In this document: piece by piece, positions 9,283 to 17,334 of the stretch
Layout: every line of letters begins with the position of its first letter
Numbering within the stretch: position 1 is the stretch's first letter
Assembly: GCA_937943605.1 (NCBI GenBank)
Contig: CALEAW010000052.1
Span: forward strand, 1-64,000
DNA: 64,000 nucleotides
Origin: an uncultured Sutterella sp.
Lineage (GTDB): Bacteria > Pseudomonadota > Gammaproteobacteria > Burkholderiales > Burkholderiaceae_F
Direction of reading: 5' to 3'
Notes under the pieces: model-generated
Database searches by the model: none
What the model was told of the DNA's origin: nothing
What the model saw: the letters and a program-made list of their open reading frames with translations, nothing else
Translations under genes and position numbers: made by a program

Positions 9283-9579
9283 ATGGAATCCATGGTTAAA
9301 TTTCTTGCCATCATTATTCCGCTCGCTTTGATTGTGATCGTCAACCAGTGGAAGGTCTCGAGCAAGGTGGCTTATTGCATCAAGTGGTCGCTCTATCCAG
9401 CCGCGATTTTTTCTTATGGCTTAGTCGGTCCGTTAATCAATCCAATGTTTAAGTTGCCAGCAGCCATGCCAATGACGAGTGCTGTCCAAGGCTGGGCGGT
9501 TTGTAGTTTGTTCTGTGGTCTCGTGTTTTACGCGATTGGTCTCATCATTTGGAACATGCGTCACCGCAAAGAGAAGTGA
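9283..9579 (+). CDS. Small integral membrane protein, unknown
   Basis: This 98-aa protein starts at the ATG at 9283, with AAGGA about 12 bases upstream. An in-frame ATG at 9193 would add a basic 30-residue extension without a ribosome binding site. It shows three hydrophobic stretches, near residues 4-20, 30-46 and 66-90, and a basic tail (RHRKEK), so the C terminus is probably cytoplasmic. It has its own terminator. It lies alone between the McrBC promoter region and the convergent GIY-YIG gene. I see no family signature. Confidence 0.65.
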   Translation: MESMVKFLAIIIPLALIVIVNQWKVSSKVAYCIKWSLYPAAIFSYGLVGPLINPMFKLPAAMPMTSAVQGWAVCSLFCGLVFYAIGLIIWNMRHRKEK

Positions 9580-9602
9580 TCGGGGAGATAAAGCAAAAAA
9601 AT

Positions 9603-9643
9603 GGGCGGTATCCTGAGTTAGGATTTGCCGCCCTTAATATTTT
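9603..9643 (+). terminator. Terminator after the small membrane protein gene
   Basis: GGGCGG pairs with CCGCCC, and ATCCT with AGGAT inside it, followed by TTAATATTTT. The U tract is interrupted, so its strength is uncertain. Confidence 0.6.
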
Positions 9644-9713
9644 GATGCTTAAAAGAATCGTTTTAACGAGAACAAATAAAACCCGTTAGGGGTATATATC
9701 TGCTAATGCTGGC

Positions 9714-10835
9714 CTAAAAATTCAATACCCAAAATTGCGCCAGTTCGTTATTTGTCATCTTCTGAACGCATAGGCAGTCACGCATACAGGCAATGTTGTG
9801 AATGGCAGCTGCTGTGCAGACAGACGTGTCCTTGATGGTTGCTTCAAATGAATCGAGTGGTACGGTCATCCAAATAGGTTTGGAGGGATCAGCCAAAGCG
9901 ATTTCTCGAACGGACCGATCAGCAATGACAGCCGGTGAATCGCCTTCGACAGGCTGCTTATGTAGTCCGCTCTTTTGGTTTTCCATGTCGTCAACGGTGT
10001 GCTCTTTTGGCTTTTCGGGATAGTCAAAGATGGCCCAAGGGAAGGGTGTCTTTTGCGGCATATGTGACATCGCATCATTAAAGAAGTCAGCAGCGAGCGC
10101 AATCTTCACAAAGTATTGATGATTGAGCTGCGGATACGAATAGATGCCAAGGACGTTGTAACGACCGCACGTCACTTGAAGGGCGGTCTCTTCAATAGAG
10201 CGCCTTTCTTTAGTAAGTAGGTGAATGCGCCAGGCAACATCGACGGTTTCGTCAGGGTAGGGGATGGTTGAATAGATGTAGTTCTTGGTTAAGGCAAGAA
10301 TGTCCATTGCTTTAGGAAGCAACTTAAAGTGCTGCCAGTCGTCGAGGGTCGTACGCTTCGCGTTCTTGATGCGGTTAGCCCATTGTCCATTGATCGAAAG
10401 ATGATTGACGATATTGCCGATGAAGGCTTCTTGGTCTTCAGGCGAAATGATGTCGTCAAAGTGGGACTCGTCAATCGGCATGCTGGTCATGACGAGCTCT
10501 TCGTTTGTCAAAGGGAGCTTCATGCCACGGGCTTGCTCGATGGTCTTTGCTTCTTCGGAGCGACGTTTTTCAAGACCATAGCAGGGCTTAAACGCCAAGT
10601 AGTCAATGACGAAACCATTCTCACGGTGTTGCGCTAAGCGGCGCTTGATGTTGACGGTTTGACCGACATAGAGCTGCCCATCGCTATAGGCCAACATATA
10701 GACGCCGGATAAGTCTCTTTTACTTTGAGTGGACTTATCTTTGAATAGATCGTTAGGTGTCGTAATCCCACGAACGTCGGTGAGATATTTAAAACCCAGG
10801 GTTTGGGCAATAGGAGTGAGTTCTTCAAAAGTCAT
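9714..10835 (-). CDS. GIY-YIG domain nuclease family protein
   Basis: This 373-aa protein has a GIY-YIG nuclease signature near its N terminus: GVYML at 44-48, LYVGQT at 55-60, then Arg65 and His70 with the usual spacing. The catalytic glutamate further on cannot be placed with certainty. The remaining ~280 residues are soluble and unknown, ending in a Cys/Met-rich stretch (IACMRDCLCVQKM). Stand-alone proteins of this type occur on mobile elements and in defence regions, but the role of this one is unclear. It lies between the defence island and the conjugation operon and faces the plus-strand membrane protein gene upstream. Confidence 0.75.
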   Translation of the reverse strand: MTFEELTPIAQTLGFKYLTDVRGITTPNDLFKDKSTQSKRDLSGVYMLAYSDGQLYVGQTVNIKRRLAQHRENGFVIDYLAFKPCYGLEKRRSEEAKTIEQARGMKLPLTNEELVMTSMPIDESHFDDIISPEDQEAFIGNIVNHLSINGQWANRIKNAKRTTLDDWQHFKLLPKAMDILALTKNYIYSTIPYPDETVDVAWRIHLLTKERRSIEETALQVTCGRYNVLGIYSYPQLNHQYFVKIALAADFFNDAMSHMPQKTPFPWAIFDYPEKPKEHTVDDMENQKSGLHKQPVEGDSPAVIADRSVREIALADPSKPIWMTVPLDSFEATIKDTSVCTAAAIHNIACMRDCLCVQKMTNNELAQFWVLNF

Positions 10836-10923
10836 TGGTAAAAAGAGTGTAACAAACTGTTAAATAAAACCATGTGTTCAAATTTGAATAGTGCTAAGCT
10901 TCTAGTCCGATTAGGAGGAAGTC

Positions 10924-11214
10924 ATGATTATTCGCGTTGATGAAAATGAGAATGAAACTGTTGTGTATCGCGTCAGGATTTATTGTTGGGTCTTCGTGTG
11001 GTTTCTTTTTTATTCGACAAAAATTTTGGAACTAACAGGTTTACCTTTTGTTTATCGAATGATTACTGGGAATAATCGACAAACACTTATGCAGTGGCTA
11101 GTACGATTCCAGAAAATTTGGTGTAAAAAAGAAATTTATCCAGCAGGATTGAAAATTCGAAGCCGTCCAGTAAGGGTTTCGATTGGATATATTCGCTGGT
11201 TGCGAGGCTTTTAA
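10924..11214 (+). CDS. Small membrane protein next to the conjugation operon, unknown
   Basis: This 96-aa frame has a strong ribosome binding site (AGGAGG, 5 bases before ATG). It has an acidic N terminus, one hydrophobic segment at about residues 17-35 rich in Trp and Phe, and a basic C-terminal half. It converges on the end of traG, with a long-spaced inverted repeat between them. No family is recognised. A role in surface exclusion or T4SS regulation would fit its location but is speculation. Confidence 0.6.
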   Translation: MIIRVDENENETVVYRVRIYCWVFVWFLFYSTKILELTGLPFVYRMITGNNRQTLMQWLVRFQKIWCKKEIYPAGLKIRSRPVRVSIGYIRWLRGF

Positions 11215-11249
11215 TTTTCATTTCAATATGAAGCCGGTACAAGATTAAC

Positions 11250-11306
11250 TGTCAGAAAACGCAGATTGACGCCTGCGAACATTCGCCATATCCGCGGTTT
11301 CTGACA
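11250..11306. repeat. Long-spaced inverted repeat between convergent genes
   Basis: TGTCAGAAAACGC at 11250-11262 and GCGGTTTCTGACA at 11294-11306 are inverted copies with one mismatch, separated by about 31 bases. On the plus strand they are followed by TAGTTATTTATTTTTT. The element lies 8 bases from the traG stop codon. It could be a bidirectional terminator, or a recombination or protein-binding site. Confidence 0.5.
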
Positions 11307-11313
11307 TAGTTAT

Positions 11314-14307
11314 TTATTTTTTGCTTGAGAAATCAGGACTTTGACTTTTGCCAATCTGGATAACCTGATTGGCAAAATCTTTATCTGTACTTGCTTTTTC
11401 TCGTAATTGATTAAAAATCTTGTCGGGAGATTCATACATCAAATCAGAGAGATAAGCTCTCATCACAGTACTTGAGGCGCTAGTTTGATCTCTGAAATAT
11501 TGATCACTCGCCAACCGGTTTAATCCACGTGTTAAGTACTGAGCATTCAACTCATCTCGCGTGACCGGGTTAAGGTTGCCAACCCCGTTAAAGTCAACCC
11601 AGCGCTCTTCATCTCTCAGTGAGGCAGAGTATCGATAGGTTTCATCAACAGGCCGTTTTTCTGCCTCATACTGTTTCTCAAGTTCTTGCTCATTACCCTT
11701 AGGCAGTTGCGTTGCTGGCTTCGGAATATTGTTTTGAATATCCCCTGTCATTTGATCTAACGCTTTATTGAGTTGATCAATCTCTTGACCAAATTCATAG
11801 CGAGCAGAAAAGCTTTGATTCAAGGATTCGAGTGCATCACTTGCCGAACCAAATTTAGTCATCGCTCTATCTCGCACCATGTTCGAAAACTGAACTTGTG
11901 TTTGAATGCCATTTTGCTCGGTGGCTTGATAGGATTTACCATCAGTAATGTTTTTTCCTAAACTATCAGTCGTGCGTTTTTCAGCTGTTTTTCCCTTTGT
12001 TAAATTGGCTGAATGCTTATCCGACAATTGACTATTCTTGCTGTCAGTGGTCGTTGTGCCTTTAGAGAGAGTATTGCCGTCAGTATTTGCTCTGTTTTCG
12101 GTAATACCTTTCGTAAATCCGGTTCTAAATTCATTATTAGTGCCTTCTTGTTTTGTAGAGTCGGTTGTGCCCTGAAGGCCAGCATCTAAATATAAACCTG
12201 TTGTCATTATGAATTTGTCGTCAAGTTCTCCATCTTTTAACGGAGAATTAGCCTTAGAATTTTTACTAGAAGGATTTAATGCCTGATTTATGAGTTGGTT
12301 TAAAGCTGGTTGGTTTATTAATGTATTTGTATTATCCGAGCTATCGTCTTTAGCATAGAAACCTTCATTTCTACGATCTTTTGAGCCATTGCCATTGAAT
12401 GAGAAATTGGCCTTATTTCCAACGCCAAAAGTTTCGCGTGCCTGCCCACCATGACTCAAACTTTCATTTCCCCCATGGCTCACAGTATCGGCAGCACTAA
12501 GCCCATTCGTAACATTACGATTGTCGACATTTGACTTTGTATCCTGCCAACCTGTTTGTTCCACGGTGGTACTTTCAATGCCTTTAGCTGCTTGAACTTG
12601 CGTTTGCTGCGCTTTACCACCTTGTTCTTGGTGATGTTGAACATCTTGAACAGCACTTTGTTCTGACGTACCAGCGTTCTTCTGATAAGTGCCACTCGCT
12701 GTAACCCCAAGATCCGTCGAAGCCACACGCATCGATGTCACATTGCCTGTCGAACGATCAGCCGACCAATCCCCATAAGGCGTGTGTGTCGTATGCTGAT
12801 TGGGTGATGTATAAGAAGACCCAAGATCCGTCTTATTGGCGCTCACGTTGTTGGTGGAGACATTCGACAAGGACGCATTACCTGCAGACACATTGCCAGC
12901 AGCCAAGGCTGAACCTTGCGCTTGGGCTGCAGAGGATGCTGGACTTAAAACTGACGAAGCCATGGAGGTCAAAGCCATGTCGCTACCCTTAGCAACGGCA
13001 TAAGCCAAAACGGGGACAAGCCACATAAGAGAGCCTGCCATCGCTTGCGAAGTCGCACCGCCATCACGAATCATGGTGGCTGCAGCAAGGGTCACACCAC
13101 CTGCGGCATCCACTAATCGATTAAGGGGTTCAGCATCGACATGAATCATGAGGTAATTCATGATGGACGTAATAGGTGCCCAAAGACTCACAGAAATGAG
13201 TAGGGTAAAGTAGGCTCGAATGACGACGATCCCACTTGTACCTAAACCAATCGCAAGCAAGAACGTAATCGGAAAAAGTCCAATCACAATAAATTCAAGC
13301 AAATTACGTAGTTTTGGCAATGCAGACTTCGCCATTTCAGAAAGCGTTCGGTAGTTGATTTCAGAGGCTAAATTGCCTTGCGCACGCGCCATGGCTACGG
13401 CAGCCGATAGTGGCGCTTGTCCAGCTTTAGCCGCAGTATTCATAGTGGCTTGGGGAATGGCCGCCATCATGACGGACTGCCGTAATGATTCAGTGAGACT
13501 ACGAGAGACGCCAAGCATCACGCTTTCAGCGTTCGGAATTGCAGCGCGAACTGAACCCGAAACAACATCATCGGCATTGAGACTGAGTTGATTCACCAAC
13601 ATGCTTTCAAGCGCCGGTAACTCATGGTTGTGTAGCGCATCGTAGAGTGTCTTAAGCGCTTCTGGGCACGAGAGCACTTTGTCGGCAATCATCACGCGAC
13701 GAGCAGGATTGACCCAACCGTCTGAGGATATGAGCGCATAAATGTCTGGCGCTGTCATTAAGGCCTGACGTTTGCCTGGATTATCTAGAATTTCTGGAAC
13801 CACACAGCGCTCAGAAAAATTGACCAACGATACACGCCCATATTCAGTGATGGGTTTGACAGACAAAACGGAGGTCACAACACGTTGCGGAAACGCCATC
13901 CCAAAGCGGGTGTAACTTGTCGCATCAACGTCATTAAAAGCGGTCTCAAAGGTTTTCGTGAGCCAATAGGAGACACGCGAAATGGTTGAAGCCGGCCAAC
14001 CGATACCGATGGGCACGTCATTAATCACTTGGGTGTAGCCCCCACGCACATCAAGCACATTGATGTTGACGCGAGGGACAAAGGCCACACTAAAAAGCAC
14101 AATGGTGGCCGCAAACCAGGTGAGGGCATCTTGACCGCGATAGCGTACGGCCGCCCCAATCATGACAGATAAAAAGCCAAAGACTGCCACACAAATAAGG
14201 AGTGTACGGTAGTCCTGGGTTGAAGTGAGCGCAGCAATAGTCGTCCACAAGTCAGAGACTTGCTCACCATTCCAATACGCATAAAAAGGATAAGCAGAAG
14301 TTGTCAT
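11314..14307 (-). CDS. traG: TraG, mating-pair stabilisation protein of the F-type T4SS
   Basis: This 997-aa inner-membrane protein has the TraG_N layout. It has hydrophobic segments in the first 90 residues, around 340-390 (VIGLFPITFLLAIG) and near 420-450, and then a 550-residue, Ser/Thr/Asn/Gln-rich periplasmic part with low hydrophobicity. In F-like systems TraG works with TraN in mating-pair stabilisation and takes part in entry exclusion and pilus assembly. I use the ATG at 14307; a TTG one codon earlier is in frame. It is the last gene of the operon, after a 156-base gap holding a hairpin. The C-terminal region is low-complexity and probably fast-evolving. Confidence 0.85.
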   Translation of the reverse strand: MTTSAYPFYAYWNGEQVSDLWTTIAALTSTQDYRTLLICVAVFGFLSVMIGAAVRYRGQDALTWFAATIVLFSVAFVPRVNINVLDVRGGYTQVINDVPIGIGWPASTISRVSYWLTKTFETAFNDVDATSYTRFGMAFPQRVVTSVLSVKPITEYGRVSLVNFSERCVVPEILDNPGKRQALMTAPDIYALISSDGWVNPARRVMIADKVLSCPEALKTLYDALHNHELPALESMLVNQLSLNADDVVSGSVRAAIPNAESVMLGVSRSLTESLRQSVMMAAIPQATMNTAAKAGQAPLSAAVAMARAQGNLASEINYRTLSEMAKSALPKLRNLLEFIVIGLFPITFLLAIGLGTSGIVVIRAYFTLLISVSLWAPITSIMNYLMIHVDAEPLNRLVDAAGGVTLAAATMIRDGGATSQAMAGSLMWLVPVLAYAVAKGSDMALTSMASSVLSPASSAAQAQGSALAAGNVSAGNASLSNVSTNNVSANKTDLGSSYTSPNQHTTHTPYGDWSADRSTGNVTSMRVASTDLGVTASGTYQKNAGTSEQSAVQDVQHHQEQGGKAQQTQVQAAKGIESTTVEQTGWQDTKSNVDNRNVTNGLSAADTVSHGGNESLSHGGQARETFGVGNKANFSFNGNGSKDRRNEGFYAKDDSSDNTNTLINQPALNQLINQALNPSSKNSKANSPLKDGELDDKFIMTTGLYLDAGLQGTTDSTKQEGTNNEFRTGFTKGITENRANTDGNTLSKGTTTTDSKNSQLSDKHSANLTKGKTAEKRTTDSLGKNITDGKSYQATEQNGIQTQVQFSNMVRDRAMTKFGSASDALESLNQSFSARYEFGQEIDQLNKALDQMTGDIQNNIPKPATQLPKGNEQELEKQYEAEKRPVDETYRYSASLRDEERWVDFNGVGNLNPVTRDELNAQYLTRGLNRLASDQYFRDQTSASSTVMRAYLSDLMYESPDKIFNQLREKASTDKDFANQVIQIGKSQSPDFSSKK

Positions 14308-14321
14308 CAAATCATTTAGGC

Positions 14322-14339
14322 TTGGCGCTTTGGCGCCAA
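14322..14339. other. Hairpin in the traH-traG gap
   Basis: TTGGCGC-TTTG-GCGCCAA is a perfect 7-bp stem with a 4-base loop, 14 bases upstream of the traG ATG on the minus strand. There is no U tract, so it is more likely to affect translation or mRNA stability than to terminate. The rest of the 156-base gap is A-rich and holds no gene. Confidence 0.45.
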
Positions 14340-14463
14340 CTCAATCATCAAAAACATCAAGTCGGTCAACGAAAGCGCACTGCCACAAAAACAAAATAAA
14401 AAGCCATGTCATTCACCCACACCTTAAACGCATGAGGGAATGACGAATCAAAAGCACAAGCGA

Positions 14464-15924
14464 TTAGTTAGAGAGCCCACCGCCCGGGAGCGTATTCAAG
14501 GCATCGACCGCCGCATCGCCGTAGATGGTGCGGTTAAAGTGCTCAAACTGACTCATAAGGTCAGTGACACGCTGCATACGGGTCGCAATCACGTTTTCAC
14601 GGTCGTGAAGTTCATTACGAAGCGTTGCAAGACGGTCACTGATGGTTTTGGCGTGCTCAAGGGCATGCTGATTGACGTTCTTGCCAGCTGACGAATTAAC
14701 GGCAATGTCAATGTCGTTTGCTAACTGGGTCACGGCCGTGATGATGGCTTCATAGGCAGCGACTTGCGAGAGGGTATTGAGCATCGAATCCGAAAAACTG
14801 ATGACGCGAGGCGACGCCGAAAGCTCAACGACACGCAATAGGGGCAAAGATGAAATGGTGGCGAGCATGGTGAGTTGCTCGTCCTTGACTAAAGAGGCTT
14901 TACGTTGAACGAGACTTTCTCGATAATCACGCATGGCTTTATTGATGACGTGCGCGAGGTTGATATCGTCGGTCTGCTTCTTGGTGATATTTAAACAACG
15001 CTTACTTTCGTCACACGAATAAACTTGGGCATCCTTATTTGGCTTACTATCAGTTTCACTACCAAGCATGGTGTCAAGTAAATCAAGTGCTGCGTAGTTT
15101 TCACTCTTACTCGTCATGTTGGGACCTGTGCCCACATTGCGATACACGGTGGTGCCGACAAGCGTCATCATGGTTTCGCGCATTTCTTTAGGCATTTTGC
15201 TATTCATCTTGCCACTTGAAAGTAACGCCCAAGTAAGGTTGATTTCAGCCGCTTCTAAGACGTTCCCTTTTTCGTCGAGCTTTTCAGGCACGCTCGAAAG
15301 CACTTTGCTGCCGTCCGTCCTTGTCATCTGAAGGGCATCTGACGCGTCTTCGGCAGACCCATCTGCGCGCAAAGCATTACGCGCACGATGCCCCATGCCG
15401 TTAATCCAACTATCTGCCCCAGTTGACGACATAATGTTTTCAGCCATCTGGCATGAGTCACCCAGCTGATTAGAAATTCGCATCAACATATCTCTAAATT
15501 GGGATACCTGTTCATTGAGGTCAGGCGCTAAAGACTGGAGCGCTAAATGAAAGGCGAGACCAGGCAACGCCGTCCCAATAGAGCGAGCAAAATTCATGAA
15601 TTCTTCTGTCGACGGAATCGAAAAGCCCCCTAAGAAAAAGTCAATCCCACCGCAACCAGCTTTTAAATGTGGGGCTGACATATAAAAGGGCTGAAAGTCC
15701 TGACGTGGCACTTTAAGGACATAACGCCCACCCATCATGGTGTTCATAGACGCTGTGGCATAAACGCCAGCCGGTGTAAAAGAGGCTTGCGCCCCTGCAT
15801 CTTGATAGAAGTCTTCTAGAAACCCAGCATGCGCATAAGAGGCAACGAGTAAAGCCGTCAAGAGCCCAGAAAACTTCTTTGTCGTCATTAACGAATAGGG
15901 AAAAGTGTTGGTTTTTTTAATCAT
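14464..15924 (-). CDS. traH: TraH, pilus assembly/stabilisation protein
   Basis: This 486-aa TraH-family protein carries the AGCGGIDFFLGGFS signature. That is the stretch shared with F TraH (AGCGGIDAYLGSFS). An N-terminal signal peptide is visible, ending ...LLVASYAHA; an in-frame ATG at 15888 gives the more compact version. Neither start has a clear ribosome binding site. TraH is periplasmic or outer-membrane associated and acts with TraF and TraW in pilus extension. It lies between traF and traG, the same order as in F. Confidence 0.88.
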   Translation of the reverse strand: MIKKTNTFPYSLMTTKKFSGLLTALLVASYAHAGFLEDFYQDAGAQASFTPAGVYATASMNTMMGGRYVLKVPRQDFQPFYMSAPHLKAGCGGIDFFLGGFSIPSTEEFMNFARSIGTALPGLAFHLALQSLAPDLNEQVSQFRDMLMRISNQLGDSCQMAENIMSSTGADSWINGMGHRARNALRADGSAEDASDALQMTRTDGSKVLSSVPEKLDEKGNVLEAAEINLTWALLSSGKMNSKMPKEMRETMMTLVGTTVYRNVGTGPNMTSKSENYAALDLLDTMLGSETDSKPNKDAQVYSCDESKRCLNITKKQTDDINLAHVINKAMRDYRESLVQRKASLVKDEQLTMLATISSLPLLRVVELSASPRVISFSDSMLNTLSQVAAYEAIITAVTQLANDIDIAVNSSAGKNVNQHALEHAKTISDRLATLRNELHDRENVIATRMQRVTDLMSQFEHFNRTIYGDAAVDALNTLPGGGLSN

Positions 15925-16043
15925 GAATGTCTAATGATTGATGGTTGAGTTGAGGGTCGGTCAAGCGCACGATTGACACTACGAGCGCCCTTACCATGCG
16001 ATGACGAGCGAATAGTCAATCGAACTTTTTCGGTCTAGCAGCC

Positions 16044-17195
16044 TTACTTCATTGGCGTTGACTTCATGGACGACGCTTGAGGCAAGGTCATGTCGGTCAC
16101 TTGACCAGGCAACCCAGCGTTCACCGCACTCAAGAGGTCACTGTTTTTAAGTAGGAACGTAATTCGGCGCGAGAGCTCTTCACCACTCACCGCACCCGCT
16201 GCAACGAGCATCCCGTTGCGACCGGCCAACGCCCCTTTCAAAAGGGCAAAGTCAGGACGCGTTGCAACAGCTTCAGGAGTTGGTACAAGCACCACTGCAG
16301 GGAAGGTTTTGATGCCCCACAAGGCTGCACGACCGCCGTCAGGCAACACTTCGTCAAAGCCTTCAAAGCCCTTGAGGGTTTGACCGGAAGTCTTGCCTTT
16401 AAGAGACACATCAATGGCCGTGGCCATCAGCGGCAAATGCCACGTACGGGCAAAAGCTCGAACGGGACCCGAGGCAATTTCGGTTAAAGGGTCTCCTGGC
16501 TTACCAATAAAGATGAGACCTGCTTGACCATTCAAACTCTTTAGGCGCGCTGCCGTTTCTTCACGCTTTACGTCCGTAAGGGCAGCGGTCGCGAAGTTGG
16601 CACTTGGGTGTGTCGTCGTAAAGTCAAACATGGGATTCATCAAGCGACCCAACTGCCAGGCTTGGGCAAAACGCGCTGACAACGCTAAGACATGCGCATT
16701 GATCGCTTGATAGGACGCCATGTTTTCAATCGTCGGATTCATAATCGCGACGTTCAAACGCTTTTGACGCTCTTCTTTAAGAGCTTCAACGGTCGTAAAG
16801 CGACTGAAGTCAAAGGGATCTTCTTTTGGCTTTTGATGATCTTGGGACTTCTGAGCGAGCTTGGCTTCAATGGGCGTTTCTTCGTCTAACTTCGCTTTGG
16901 CGCGGGCTTCACGTCGAATACGATCACGCGCCTGGCGTTCTTCTTCGGCCTTTTTGGCTGCTTCTTCACGGCCGTAATAGAGAAACGGACGATGGGGATC
17001 AGCCCACACGTCTTCTTCCCACCATGAGGTAGAAGGCTCGATGGACTTGGTTTGATGTGATTGAACGGGAACTTTAGTTGCGTCAGGCGCAGTGCTCGCT
17101 AACGCACCTTGCATCAGCGTGAGGCTAAGCGTCAGCACGAAGGGCCTTAATACGGGCCCAGTACGCACAAAAAAGGGTTTCATTAAAGATGTCAT
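16044..17195 (-). CDS. traF: TraF, thioredoxin-fold pilus assembly protein
   Basis: This 383-aa periplasmic protein has a signal peptide (...LTLMQGALA), a Trp-rich region followed by a charged, helical Lys/Glu/Ala stretch (PFLYYGREEAAKKAEEERQA onwards) and a C-terminal thioredoxin-like fold (GLIFIGKPGDP...). The CxxC redox motif is absent, as is usual in F TraF. Family members act in pilus assembly with TraH and TraW. The frame extends to 17264, but the ATG at 17195 gives a better signal peptide. No strong ribosome binding site is present. It lies between traN and traH. Confidence 0.83.
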   Translation of the reverse strand: MTSLMKPFFVRTGPVLRPFVLTLSLTLMQGALASTAPDATKVPVQSHQTKSIEPSTSWWEEDVWADPHRPFLYYGREEAAKKAEEERQARDRIRREARAKAKLDEETPIEAKLAQKSQDHQKPKEDPFDFSRFTTVEALKEERQKRLNVAIMNPTIENMASYQAINAHVLALSARFAQAWQLGRLMNPMFDFTTTHPSANFATAALTDVKREETAARLKSLNGQAGLIFIGKPGDPLTEIASGPVRAFARTWHLPLMATAIDVSLKGKTSGQTLKGFEGFDEVLPDGGRAALWGIKTFPAVVLVPTPEAVATRPDFALLKGALAGRNGMLVAAGAVSGEELSRRITFLLKNSDLLSAVNAGLPGQVTDMTLPQASSMKSTPMK

Positions 17196-17334
17196 GGTGA
17201 TTGATGAATAAAAATGGGTTAAAAAGAAAAGAGGGGTCAACGTAAGCGCAGAACCAAAGCGCACGACTAACCGCTAGCGCGATCAACAAAAAGCTCAACC
17301 AAGGGCAAAACGGTCAATCAAACGCGATCAGTCC

